Shown: positions 1 to 5,187 of the stretch, in pieces
How positions within the stretch are numbered: position 1 is the stretch's first letter
Layout: each line of letters opens with the position of its first letter
Source: Bacteroidales bacterium
Lineage (GTDB): Bacteria > Bacteroidota > Bacteroidia > Bacteroidales > VadinHA17
DNA: 5,187 bases
Direction: 5' to 3'
NCBI GenBank assembly: GCA_025455505.1
Contig: JALOMK010000188.1
Span: forward strand, 1-5,187
The notes under the pieces: generated by a model
What the model saw: the letters and a program-made list of their open reading frames with translations, nothing else
Database searches by the model: none
What the model was told of the DNA's origin: nothing
Translations under genes and position numbers: made by a program

Positions 1-297
1 GGCTCCGCGCGCAAATGAGATTGCAAGGTCAGTTTCTCCCATCTCAAGAAAGGCCTGCCCGAGCGTTCCCTGTTCCCAGTCGTAGCGCTGCATGCCCAGG
101 GCAGCTAGCTTAACCCTTTCCAGCCTGTCTGCAGACGAAGCGGGCTCGCCCTTGAAAATTGTTCCGTCCCGGCCCGGAGTCCTGCCGGGAGTATCATTGC
201 TGCACCGTGTAAGTACTGTTGCACCTGCAAGAGCCAGCGAAGCTCCTCCTGCTGTTTTAATAAAGTTCCTTCTGGAATGCATTTCCTTGGTTTTCAT
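1..297 (-). CDS. Tat-exported protein, N-terminal part; possible six-hairpin (GH88/GH105-like) glycosidase
   Basis: This is the first 99 codons of a minus-strand gene, starting with ATG at 297-295 and open through the left edge, so the C-terminal part is missing. Residues 8-14 read SRRNFIK, a near-perfect twin-arginine motif, followed by a hydrophobic stretch at about 17-29. C32 follows, but the -1 residue is Arg, so a lipobox is doubtful. Protein export by Tat in folded form is therefore likely. From about residue 57 the mature part begins, with MQRYDWEQG (69-77) and then QAFLEMGETDLAISFA (81-96). From memory this resembles the first helical hairpin of the unsaturated glucuronyl/rhamnogalacturonyl hydrolase-like (GH88/GH105) alpha/alpha-toroid proteins. 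That functional reading is tentative because the catalytic region is outside the window. An alternative start is M6 at 282. No Shine-Dalgarno is visible. It is divergent from the sugar isomerase-like gene at 476. Confidence 0.8.
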   Translation of the reverse strand, partial: MKTKEMHSRRNFIKTAGGASLALAGATVLTRCSNDTPGRTPGRDGTIFKGEPASSADRLERVKLAALGMQRYDWEQGTLGQAFLEMGETDLAISFARGA

Positions 298-320
298 ATA
301 ACTGGCAGATAGTATTTTAG

Positions 321-342
321 TATCTTTAATTTAATAAAGGTA
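321..342. promoter_or_regulatory. AT-rich imperfect palindrome in divergent intergenic region; possible operator or paired -7 boxes
   Basis: The 22 bases are an imperfect palindrome: 8 of the 11 positions in each half are symmetric, with arms TATCTTTA (321-328) and, read on the minus strand, TACCTTTA (342-335). Each arm differs from the Bacteroidota -7 consensus TAnnTTTG only at the last base. The plus-strand arm points to the gene at 476 and the minus-strand arm to the gene starting at 297. A second, perfect inverted repeat, TTAATA-AAGG-TATTAA, overlaps it at 331-346. No convincing -33 TTTG element was found at the usual 19-23 bp spacing for either arm, so this could be an operator, a pair of weak promoters, or chance in AT-rich DNA. 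The rest of 298-475 shows no gene. Confidence 0.3.
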
Positions 343-475
343 TTAACATTTGCACAGAAAAATAGATTGAACGCCCCGGAAACGGCAGATGAATTCATAT
401 TTTGTTTTTCTTTTAATCATCAGGAATTTTACGGATATTTGATGAAAGCGATATCTACTTGTTAAAACCTATTAT

Positions 476-1462
476 ATGAAAGCTTCAAAGATCTCAAGGC
501 GTCAGTTTCTTGGCACGGCTGCCGGTGCGGCGGCATTCAGCATCCTGCCGGCAGGCTTACCGCTTGCAACAAGTACCAGGACAAAAAAGCCGAATTCAAA
601 AGTTGGAGGAGTCCAGCTTGGACTTACAACCTATTGCTACCGCAGTATACCTCACAAGGCGGATGAAGTTCTTCAGTACCTGCTTGAGTCGGGGGTAAGC
701 TCCGTGGAGATGCGTCTCGTCCTGGAGGAAACACTCGGCCTTCCCCAGGCTCCTCCCAGGGTCGCTCCCGGCACCGTACTCTCCGATGCCGAGAAGGCTG
801 AACGTGAAAAAGCCCAGGCAGGGTTGAGGGAAGCCCAGCGTCAATGGAGGCTGTCGCTTCCGATGCAGAAGTATGCGGAGATACGAAAGATGTACAACGA
901 TGCGGGCGTGAACATCCACATTGCCAAATTCGTGCCTTCCGGCTGGAGTGATGAGGAAATTGATTATGCATTCAATGCTGCCAAAACTCTTGGTGCTTAT
1001 GGCGTTACAGATGAATTCACTGACCAGGCATCGCAGAGGCTTGGCAAATTTGCAGAGAAGCATAAGAGCCTGGCGATCTATCATACACACGGACAGTTCG
1101 GGATGCCGGGCTTCGACATCGATAAATATCTCGGTTATTCATCTGCCAACAGGCTCAACCTCGATATAGGTCACTATTACGGGAGTACGGGATTGCACCC
1201 TAATGCAATTATCGAAAAATACCACAAGCTTATCCCGAGCATACACGTCAAGGACAAGACCGGACCAAAGCATGCCAAACCGAATGCAAACATGCCTTTC
1301 GGAGAGGGTGAAACCCCCATAGCCGACGTCCTGCTTCTTATAAAAAAGGAGAGATGGCCGATAAACGTAGACCTCGAGCTGGAGTATGCAATACCTGAAG
1401 GATCAGACCCCGTGAAGGAAGTCACGAAGTGCATCGAGTATATGAGGAATATTTTAGAATAA
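476..1462 (+). CDS. Tat-exported sugar phosphate isomerase/epimerase-like TIM-barrel protein
   Basis: The 328-residue protein starts with a twin-arginine signal (SRRQFLG at 7-13, then an Ala-rich hydrophobic stretch to about 30), so it is probably exported folded to the periplasm. The rest fits the xylose isomerase-like/AP endonuclease 2 TIM-barrel superfamily, which usually binds a divalent metal and isomerises or epimerises sugars. Barrel landmarks are GLTTYCYR (49-56), VEMR (77-80, E78), VTDEF (177-181, E180), IYHTHG (201-206), LNLDIGHYYG (227-236, D230 and H233), SIHVKDK (255-261, H257) and NVDLELEY (297-304, E301/E303). These acidic and histidine residues are the likely metal ligands and catalytic groups. 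A charged helical insert lies at about 84-135, between the second strand and the next helix. Length is normal for the family. The exact substrate cannot be read. The ATG at 476 is chosen because the Tat motif follows directly; no Shine-Dalgarno is present. The gene is divergent from the putative glycosidase gene, which suggests shared carbohydrate use. Confidence 0.9.
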   Translation: MKASKISRRQFLGTAAGAAAFSILPAGLPLATSTRTKKPNSKVGGVQLGLTTYCYRSIPHKADEVLQYLLESGVSSVEMRLVLEETLGLPQAPPRVAPGTVLSDAEKAEREKAQAGLREAQRQWRLSLPMQKYAEIRKMYNDAGVNIHIAKFVPSGWSDEEIDYAFNAAKTLGAYGVTDEFTDQASQRLGKFAEKHKSLAIYHTHGQFGMPGFDIDKYLGYSSANRLNLDIGHYYGSTGLHPNAIIEKYHKLIPSIHVKDKTGPKHAKPNANMPFGEGETPIADVLLLIKKERWPINVDLELEYAIPEGSDPVKEVTKCIEYMRNILE

Positions 1463-1473
1463 GAAAGTTAATT

Positions 1474-1511
1474 GGAAGGCGGTTCAAAGCTGGTATGCCT
1501 TTCATACTTCC
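1474..1511. terminator. Nested hairpin downstream of the isomerase-like gene, possible terminator
   Basis: Eleven bases after the stop at 1462 there is an outer inverted pair GGAAG (1474-1478) and CTTCC (1507-1511). An inner perfect stem GTATG (1493-1497) / CATAC (1503-1507) has a 5-nt loop. The two stems share the base at 1507, so they cannot both form completely. There is no long T run after it, only a TATTT stretch, so rho-independent termination is possible but weakly supported. Confidence 0.25.
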
Positions 1512-1552
1512 TATTTACCAAACGCACTGACAGCTTTGCGAAAGTAGTCTTT

Positions 1553-1584
1553 CCGGCATTCAGACCATTTCAGGCAAATGCCGG
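1553..1584. repeat. Perfect 8-bp inverted repeat, hairpin of unknown role
   Basis: CCGGCATT (1553-1560) is followed after 16 bases by its exact reverse complement AATGCCGG (1577-1584). It lies about 90 bp after the isomerase-like gene and just upstream of the promoter-like box for the next gene. No T tract follows on the plus strand, so it is not a standard terminator. It could be an mRNA 3' end structure or a protein-binding site. Confidence 0.4.
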
Positions 1585-1610
1585 GGCTTAAATATTTCGA
1601 TAATATAGTT

Positions 1611-1618
1611 TAACTTTG
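1611..1618 (+). promoter_or_regulatory. Candidate Bacteroidota -7 promoter box (TAACTTTG)
   Basis: TAACTTTG matches the Bacteroidota primary sigma factor -7 consensus TAnnTTTG at every fixed position and lies 45 bp before the ATG at 1664, leaving a plausible 5' leader of about 40 nt. A clear -33 TTTG at the expected distance is not visible. A second, poorer match (CAATTTTG, 1651-1658) lies directly before the start codon. The box overlaps the TTG at 1616, which argues against that TTG being a translation start. Confidence 0.4.
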
Positions 1619-1663
1619 ATTAAACCTCGGCGGGTGCTTGCACAATACCTCAATTTTGCAGCC

Positions 1664-2458
1664 ATGAAAAAGTTACTGGTTCTTATTCTAGCGGCCTTTT
1701 ATCTTTTGAATAGCAATATAAGGGCACAGGATACCGGATCAGGCGGCAAAGCTCTTAACATCCCCTTACGGAAATACGGTCTCAGCTTCGGCAATTCAGC
1801 TGAGTTCAACGGTATCAGGTTCAATTATGCCGACAGTTATGTGCAGCGCATAAACGGAATAAACTTCACCCTCTGGACAAAGTTTAAAACAGCTCTCAAT
1901 CCCGATGCAGTTGTAAATGGTTTATCAGTCGGGACTATTGTGAATGCAAAGAAGATAAGACCGTTGGGTGTCTTTCTCGTGGGTGCGGCTGGCTGTGAAT
2001 CTGTTAGCGGCTTGTCGCTCGCAGGAATCGGGATCGCTTCCTCGAAGCTTAACGGCATTTCAGTTTGCGGATTAATGCTTGGAGGCGATGTTATTAACGG
2101 ACTAACAGTGTCATCGCTGTTCTCAAATGCATCCCGGGCTGTAAACGGACTGAATGTCAGCGGTCTTGCAGTAATGTCGGAAGGCGACATCAACGGGCTT
2201 GCCGCTGCAATTGCCGGCATCTACGGCAAAGAGACTATCAGGGGTTGCACACTTACTGCCGGATATCTCCAGGCCGGTACGACCTTTGGTCTGACTGTTG
2301 CCGGTTATGCAAGAATCTATGAGGTCCATGGATTGACAATTGCACTTGTAAACAAGACGACTGAGCTGCATGGAGTACAGCTGGGTTTACTGAACTTTGC
2401 CGGAAACAACAGGAAAGGCCTGCGCCTGATGCCCCTCCTTAACATGCATTTCAATTAG
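1664..2458 (+). CDS. Secreted glycine-repeat protein (LA_2272-like surface repeat type), function unknown
   Basis: Starting at ATG 1664 the protein has 264 residues. The frame is open further upstream to a TTG at 1616, but residues 1-21 from 1664 form a standard Sec signal peptide (MKKLLVLILA..., ending near IRAQ), which fixes the start. The mature part is a series of about fourteen short repeats centred on glycine, typically (I/V)NGL or HGL followed by alternating hydrophobic residues. The key glycines are at 50, 65, 86, 102, 116, 131, 146, 162, 178, 194, 209, 223, 237 and 252, giving a spacing of 14-16 residues with one gap of 21. Such NGLxVxGL/HGVQLGLLN repeats are known from Bacteroidota and Leptospira proteins annotated as LA_2272-family surface repeat proteins; that match is from memory. 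The regular period suggests a beta-solenoid or stacked beta-hairpins in the outer membrane or at the surface. No catalytic motif is visible. It appears monocistronic, with gaps of about 200 and 270 bp on either side. Confidence 0.85.
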   Translation: MKKLLVLILAAFYLLNSNIRAQDTGSGGKALNIPLRKYGLSFGNSAEFNGIRFNYADSYVQRINGINFTLWTKFKTALNPDAVVNGLSVGTIVNAKKIRPLGVFLVGAAGCESVSGLSLAGIGIASSKLNGISVCGLMLGGDVINGLTVSSLFSNASRAVNGLNVSGLAVMSEGDINGLAAAIAGIYGKETIRGCTLTAGYLQAGTTFGLTVAGYARIYEVHGLTIALVNKTTELHGVQLGLLNFAGNNRKGLRLMPLLNMHFN

Positions 2459-2539
2459 GATGGTCCCTTGTCGGACTTTCGACTGCCATCTCCCCTCGCT
2501 CCCGGTTTGTTGAATCAATGAACTGATTTCGAGTCATGC

Positions 2540-2556
2540 ACCGGCCTTCGGTTTTT
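2540..2556 (+). terminator. Short GC hairpin followed by T run, possible terminator
   Basis: ACCG (2540-2543) pairs with CGGT (2549-2552) around a 5-nt GCCTT loop, and a run of five T (2552-2556) follows immediately. It lies about 80 bp beyond the stop of the repeat protein gene. The stem is only 4 bp, so this is a weak rho-independent terminator candidate. An outer pair TCCCGG (2500-2505) / CCGGGA (2565-2570) could enclose it. Confidence 0.35.
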
Positions 2557-2588
2557 CGACCGCTCCGGGATTATTAAGTTTAAGCGGG

Positions 2589-2616
2589 CAGATTTATCCA
2601 TCTCATTGATAATCTG
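2589..2616. repeat. Inverted repeat with one-base bulge upstream of the adaptor operon
   Basis: CAGAT (2589-2593) pairs with ATCTG (2612-2616), and TATC (2595-2598) with GATA (2608-2611), giving nine pairs with a single bulged T at 2594 and a 9-nt loop. Each side is bordered by GCGGG (2584-2588 and 2618-2622) as a direct repeat. It lies about 110 bp before the start of the first adaptor gene, so it could be a regulator-binding site or an RNA hairpin. No T run follows. Confidence 0.3.
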
Positions 2617-2727
2617 TGCGGGAGAGAAATAAAATTTCCTTAAAACTATAATCATAGTTAATTTATTCGTAAATTTATGTTCGAGTGTGGTCTGACAATT
2701 TTCAAAACGGAGGCGCCGGAAAGGAAC

Positions 2728-4020
2728 ATGAAGGTTCTGTCATTACTTATCCTTATGACTTTTTTTCTTTCCTTTTCATGCCGGAAAGGAAACCAGGATA
2801 CTGTGCTAACCTACCAGGTCAGGAGGTCTGATTTCAGGGAAGTGCTTAGTACCTCGGGTACAATCCAGGCTGTTGTGAACTTTCCCGTACTCCCTCCGAG
2901 AAGCATGTTCGGTCAGATGACAGTTATACGGCTTGCCGCAGACGGAGCTTATGTACGTAAGGGTGATACAATCTGCGTTTTGTCGGTACCTGACCTGCAG
3001 TCGGTATATGAGAGGCAGCTTTCCACGATACAGGCTCTAGAAGCCGACCTGAAGAAAAAGGAGGCAGACAACAGGCTGAACACCGGCCTGCTCGAGGCAC
3101 AGCTTGCTACCAGCATCGCACAGTTCGAAATTGCAGCTATCGATTCGCTCAGGATGCAATATGCTGCAGAATACCAGAAAAAGCTCTATGAACTGGGCAT
3201 TCAGAAATCAGCAGTAGAACGGAAAAAGACAGAAAAGAAGCTCGAGGCCACGAAAAAGATAGGAGCGAATGAGCTCAGGCAGATAAACATGCGGCTCATA
3301 CAGGAACGAAGCAGGCTGCAATCAATGGAAGACCAGCTGAAAGCAATGACTATAATCGCCCAGGGCGATGGTTATGTAACGCGCACCGAAGCTCCAGAAG
3401 TTACTATAATGAGCTTGCAGGGACTCGGAAAGCTTGGCGGCCCTGTCAAGGAAGGCAGCGTTCTTTTTATGAATTCACCTGTCCTGCAGTTCCCCGACAT
3501 GAGCAGGATGCAGGTGACGACACAGGTCGCAGAGAGCGATTTCAGACAGATCGAAAAGGGTCAGAACGTCACTATAACAGTTGATGCTTCGGGGGAACTC
3601 ACTACAACGGGGAAGGTGAACAGGAAGAGCCTTATAGGCAAGGCCAACCAGCGATACACGGAATCCAGGGTGAAATCATATGAAGTAATAATAGACATAG
3701 ATTCGTGTCATTCGAAGATGAAGCCCGGTCTGAGCGCCGCCTGTGATATTACCACAAGGGAGGTGAAGGACACATTGTTCATCCCTGCAATGGCGCTTTT
3801 CAAAAGAGACAGCGCCGATGTTGTTTACGTCCTTGAGAAGAACGCCTTTGTGCCTGTGAAGATTGAAACAGGAGAAACTGCCGGTTCCTTCACAATAATT
3901 AAATCGGGACTCGAAGGCGATGAGAAAGTGGCGCTCTCGGAACCGCCTGAGAAGCTTATCAGGAAGACAAGGATGCGCGGGGAAAGCCGTGATTCAGTGA
4001 AACAAATTATTAACCAATAA
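2728..4020 (+). CDS. Periplasmic adaptor lipoprotein (HlyD/MacA/RND-MFP family), first of a tandem pair
   Basis: Read from ATG 2728 this is a 430-residue membrane fusion protein that would link an inner-membrane transporter to an outer-membrane channel. An in-frame ATG at 2677 adds 17 residues without signal character. The start at 2728 is preferred because a lipoprotein signal (MKVLSLLILM..., SFSC with C18) follows, and AAAGGA lies just upstream. Domains in order: first biotinyl-lipoyl half at about 40-90 (TSGTIQA, then LAADGAYVRKGDTICVL at 69-85); a long charged coiled-coil hairpin at about 90-205, rich in Lys, Glu, Gln and Leu; second lipoyl half from 206 (TIIAQGDGYVTR, 208-219); beta-barrel at about 258-345, beginning PDMSRMQVTTQVAESDF and containing IEKGQNVTI (276-284); and a membrane-proximal domain from about 349 (TLFIPAMALF) to about 405. 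A loop at about 222-247 is longer than in typical adaptors. The C-terminal tail (410-430) is basic. It is probably co-transcribed with the next gene, whose start is 12 bp after this stop. The transporter partner and substrate are unknown. Confidence 0.92.
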   Translation: MKVLSLLILMTFFLSFSCRKGNQDTVLTYQVRRSDFREVLSTSGTIQAVVNFPVLPPRSMFGQMTVIRLAADGAYVRKGDTICVLSVPDLQSVYERQLSTIQALEADLKKKEADNRLNTGLLEAQLATSIAQFEIAAIDSLRMQYAAEYQKKLYELGIQKSAVERKKTEKKLEATKKIGANELRQINMRLIQERSRLQSMEDQLKAMTIIAQGDGYVTRTEAPEVTIMSLQGLGKLGGPVKEGSVLFMNSPVLQFPDMSRMQVTTQVAESDFRQIEKGQNVTITVDASGELTTTGKVNRKSLIGKANQRYTESRVKSYEVIIDIDSCHSKMKPGLSAACDITTREVKDTLFIPAMALFKRDSADVVYVLEKNAFVPVKIETGETAGSFTIIKSGLEGDEKVALSEPPEKLIRKTRMRGESRDSVKQIINQ

Positions 4021-4032
4021 GCCCTTCATATT

Positions 4033-5187
4033 ATGAGGCACATGACAATCCTTTTCCTGGCATTTCTGACTTTATATTCCTGCCGGCAGGAACAGGAGAT
4101 CAGGATAACAACTGTAAAGAAGGGACTCTTTTCAGAGGAACTTACCGAAGAGGGCACAGTTGAAGCAGTTAATTCAGTTTCGGTATCGTCGCCAACGATC
4201 TCCTACCGCTACGGAGCCCTGAAGATCGCAAAGATAGTCAATGACGGGGAAGAGGTTGAGGCAGGTGACACCCTGATAATTTTCGACCCGTCGGAGATCA
4301 AAAGGTCAATAGTGCAGTCGGAACAGCAGCTTGAGATTGCCAAAGCCGAATATGAGAAGATGAGGTCAACACAGCAGTCGGAGATAGAAGACCTGCAGGC
4401 CGACATGGAGCTTGCCCGCATTGCATACGAGATAGCACGTATTAACTCGGAAACTTCGGCCTATGAGCCCGAGGCAACAAAGAAGGAGATAAAGTTGCAG
4501 CTTGAATCCGCAGCAATATCTCTTGAGAGGGCCGGAGAACAGATCGAAAACAAAAAAAACATTCACAAGGAGGACCTGGTACAGAAAACTCTGAACATAA
4601 ACCAGCTTTCAAAGACCCTCGATGAGGCAAACCAGTCGATGAAGAACCTCTTTGTTGTAAGCCCGTCGCGGGGCATAGCAATAAAGCAGGAAAACTGGAA
4701 CACCGGTCAGAAATGGGCAGCCGGCGATCAGCCCTACTCCGGGTCGGTACTTATAGAGCTTCCTGATTTTGCGGCTATGAGGGCCGAGCTTAAAATCAAT
4801 GAGGTTGATGTTTCAAAGATAATACCCGGGCAGAAAGCAGAGATACGGCCCGATGCCTATTCCGATTCAGTGTATTACGGAGTTGTTGAGTCTGTTGCAA
4901 ACCTGGCCCAGAACAAGGACTATAAGTCGAAAATCAAGATCTTCCCTGTGCAGGTTCGAATAAACGGACAGAGCAGGAAGCTTTTGCCGGGTCTTACCGT
5001 TAGTTGCCGGATAATAGTAAGTGAAATTCCGGATGTGGTATACATACCGATAGAAGCGCTCTTCAGGGAGCAGGGCGGCGAGTATGTATTCCTTAAGGCG
5101 GGCTCGCGCTTCAAACGGCAGGAGATAAAGACAGGTGACCTTAACACTGATTTTGCAGTTGTTACCGAAGGACTAAAGGAAGGCGAC
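4033..5187 (+). CDS. Periplasmic adaptor lipoprotein (HlyD/MacA/RND-MFP family), second of a tandem pair, 3' end missing
   Basis: This frame runs without a stop from ATG 4033 to the right edge (385 codons), so the gene is truncated by the window and not by mutation. It has a lipoprotein signal (ILFLAFLTLYSC, C17). ATG 4042 is an alternative start, with GAGG just before it. Domains: first lipoyl half at about 38-86 (EEGTVEA, then IVNDGEEVEAGDTLIIFD at 68-85); a coiled-coil hairpin at about 88-205, rich in Glu and Gln; second lipoyl half from about 206 (LFVVSPSRGIAIK); beta-barrel at about 243-330, with PDFAAMRAELKINEVDV and IIPGQKAEI (263-271); and the membrane-proximal domain from 336 (VVYIPIEALF). 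It follows the upstream adaptor gene by 12 bp and shares its architecture, including the PDxxxM...GQ block, but the sequences differ clearly, so the two are diverged paralogues. It matches the usual length of the family less about 25-50 residues. A transporter operon is expected downstream. Confidence 0.92.
   Translation, partial: MRHMTILFLAFLTLYSCRQEQEIRITTVKKGLFSEELTEEGTVEAVNSVSVSSPTISYRYGALKIAKIVNDGEEVEAGDTLIIFDPSEIKRSIVQSEQQLEIAKAEYEKMRSTQQSEIEDLQADMELARIAYEIARINSETSAYEPEATKKEIKLQLESAAISLERAGEQIENKKNIHKEDLVQKTLNINQLSKTLDEANQSMKNLFVVSPSRGIAIKQENWNTGQKWAAGDQPYSGSVLIELPDFAAMRAELKINEVDVSKIIPGQKAEIRPDAYSDSVYYGVVESVANLAQNKDYKSKIKIFPVQVRINGQSRKLLPGLTVSCRIIVSEIPDVVYIPIEALFREQGGEYVFLKAGSRFKRQEIKTGDLNTDFAVVTEGLKEGD

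Noticed and set aside
92..301. Plus-strand open frame of 69 codons opposite the left-edge gene
   Set aside because: The minus strand of the same stretch encodes a clear twin-arginine signal protein; the plus frame has no recognisable domain and is Ser/Pro-rich antisense sequence.
298..475. Possible small RNA or tRNA in the divergent gap
   Set aside because: No cloverleaf or conserved RNA motif was seen, and the sequence is AT-rich with only short inverted repeats.
596..1090. Minus-strand open frame of 164 codons, plus a second one at 624-971
   Set aside because: Both lie fully inside the well-supported isomerase-like gene on the opposite strand and show no domain or signal features.
1532..1552. 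CTTT-GCG-AAAG and AAAG-TAGT-CTTT mini-hairpins
   Set aside because: Stems of only 4 bp that compete with each other; expected by chance in a short intergenic region.
1616..1663. Upstream TTG start for the glycine-repeat protein
   Set aside because: The extension precedes a textbook Sec signal peptide beginning at 1664 and overlaps a consensus -7 box, so it is probably untranslated leader.
1837..2371. Minus-strand open frames of 127 and 82 codons
   Set aside because: They are antisense to the glycine-repeat gene; the repeat structure of that gene keeps the opposite frames open.
2677..2727. Upstream ATG start for the first adaptor
   Set aside because: It would place 17 polar residues before the lipoprotein signal, and it overlaps a promoter-like TAAATTTA (2670-2677); the ATG at 2728 has AAAGGA upstream and gives a normal lipoprotein signal.
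4209..5147. Several short minus-strand open frames
   Set aside because: The plus strand carries an uninterrupted adaptor-protein frame from 4033 to the edge that explains this DNA; the minus frames are Ser/Cys/Leu-rich shadows.

Overview
The window looks like chromosomal DNA from a member of the Bacteroidota, probably an uncultured or environmental relative of the Bacteroidales/Marinilabiliales type. This rests on several signs read from the sequence. Most starts lack a clear Shine-Dalgarno sequence. Intergenic regions are AT-rich, with boxes resembling the Bacteroidota -7 element TAnnTTTG. Lipoprotein signals have relaxed lipoboxes (SFSC, LYSC) close to the N-terminus. Two exported proteins carry near-consensus SRRxF twin-arginine signals. 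No taxonomic marker gene is present, so the assignment is an inference.

Layout. Positions 1-297 hold the 5' end of a minus-strand gene for a Tat-exported protein, possibly a six-hairpin glycosidase of the GH88/GH105 type; it runs off the left edge. A 178-bp divergent intergenic region (298-475) contains an AT-rich imperfect palindrome. Positions 476-1462 encode a Tat-exported sugar phosphate isomerase/epimerase-like TIM-barrel protein. After a 201-bp gap with two hairpin-forming stretches and a promoter-like box, 1664-2458 encodes a secreted or surface protein built of about fourteen glycine-centred repeats of roughly 15 residues. After a 269-bp gap with terminator-like hairpins come two consecutive lipoprotein periplasmic adaptor (HlyD/MacA/RND-MFP type) genes. 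The first is complete (2728-4020). The second begins 12 bp later (4033) and is still open at the right edge (5187), apparently lacking only a short C-terminal piece.

How the parts may work together. The divergent Tat pair at the left is plausibly a small extracytoplasmic carbohydrate-processing unit, with a glycosidase-like and a sugar-isomerase-like protein sharing one control region. The tandem adaptors at the right look like the start of an export operon. In Bacteroidota such adaptor genes usually precede MacB/FtsX-like ABC permeases, an ATPase and a TolC-type outer-membrane factor, none of which lie in this window. The repeat protein stands alone between them and its function is unknown. 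No RNA genes, CRISPR arrays, insertion sequences or other mobile elements were seen.
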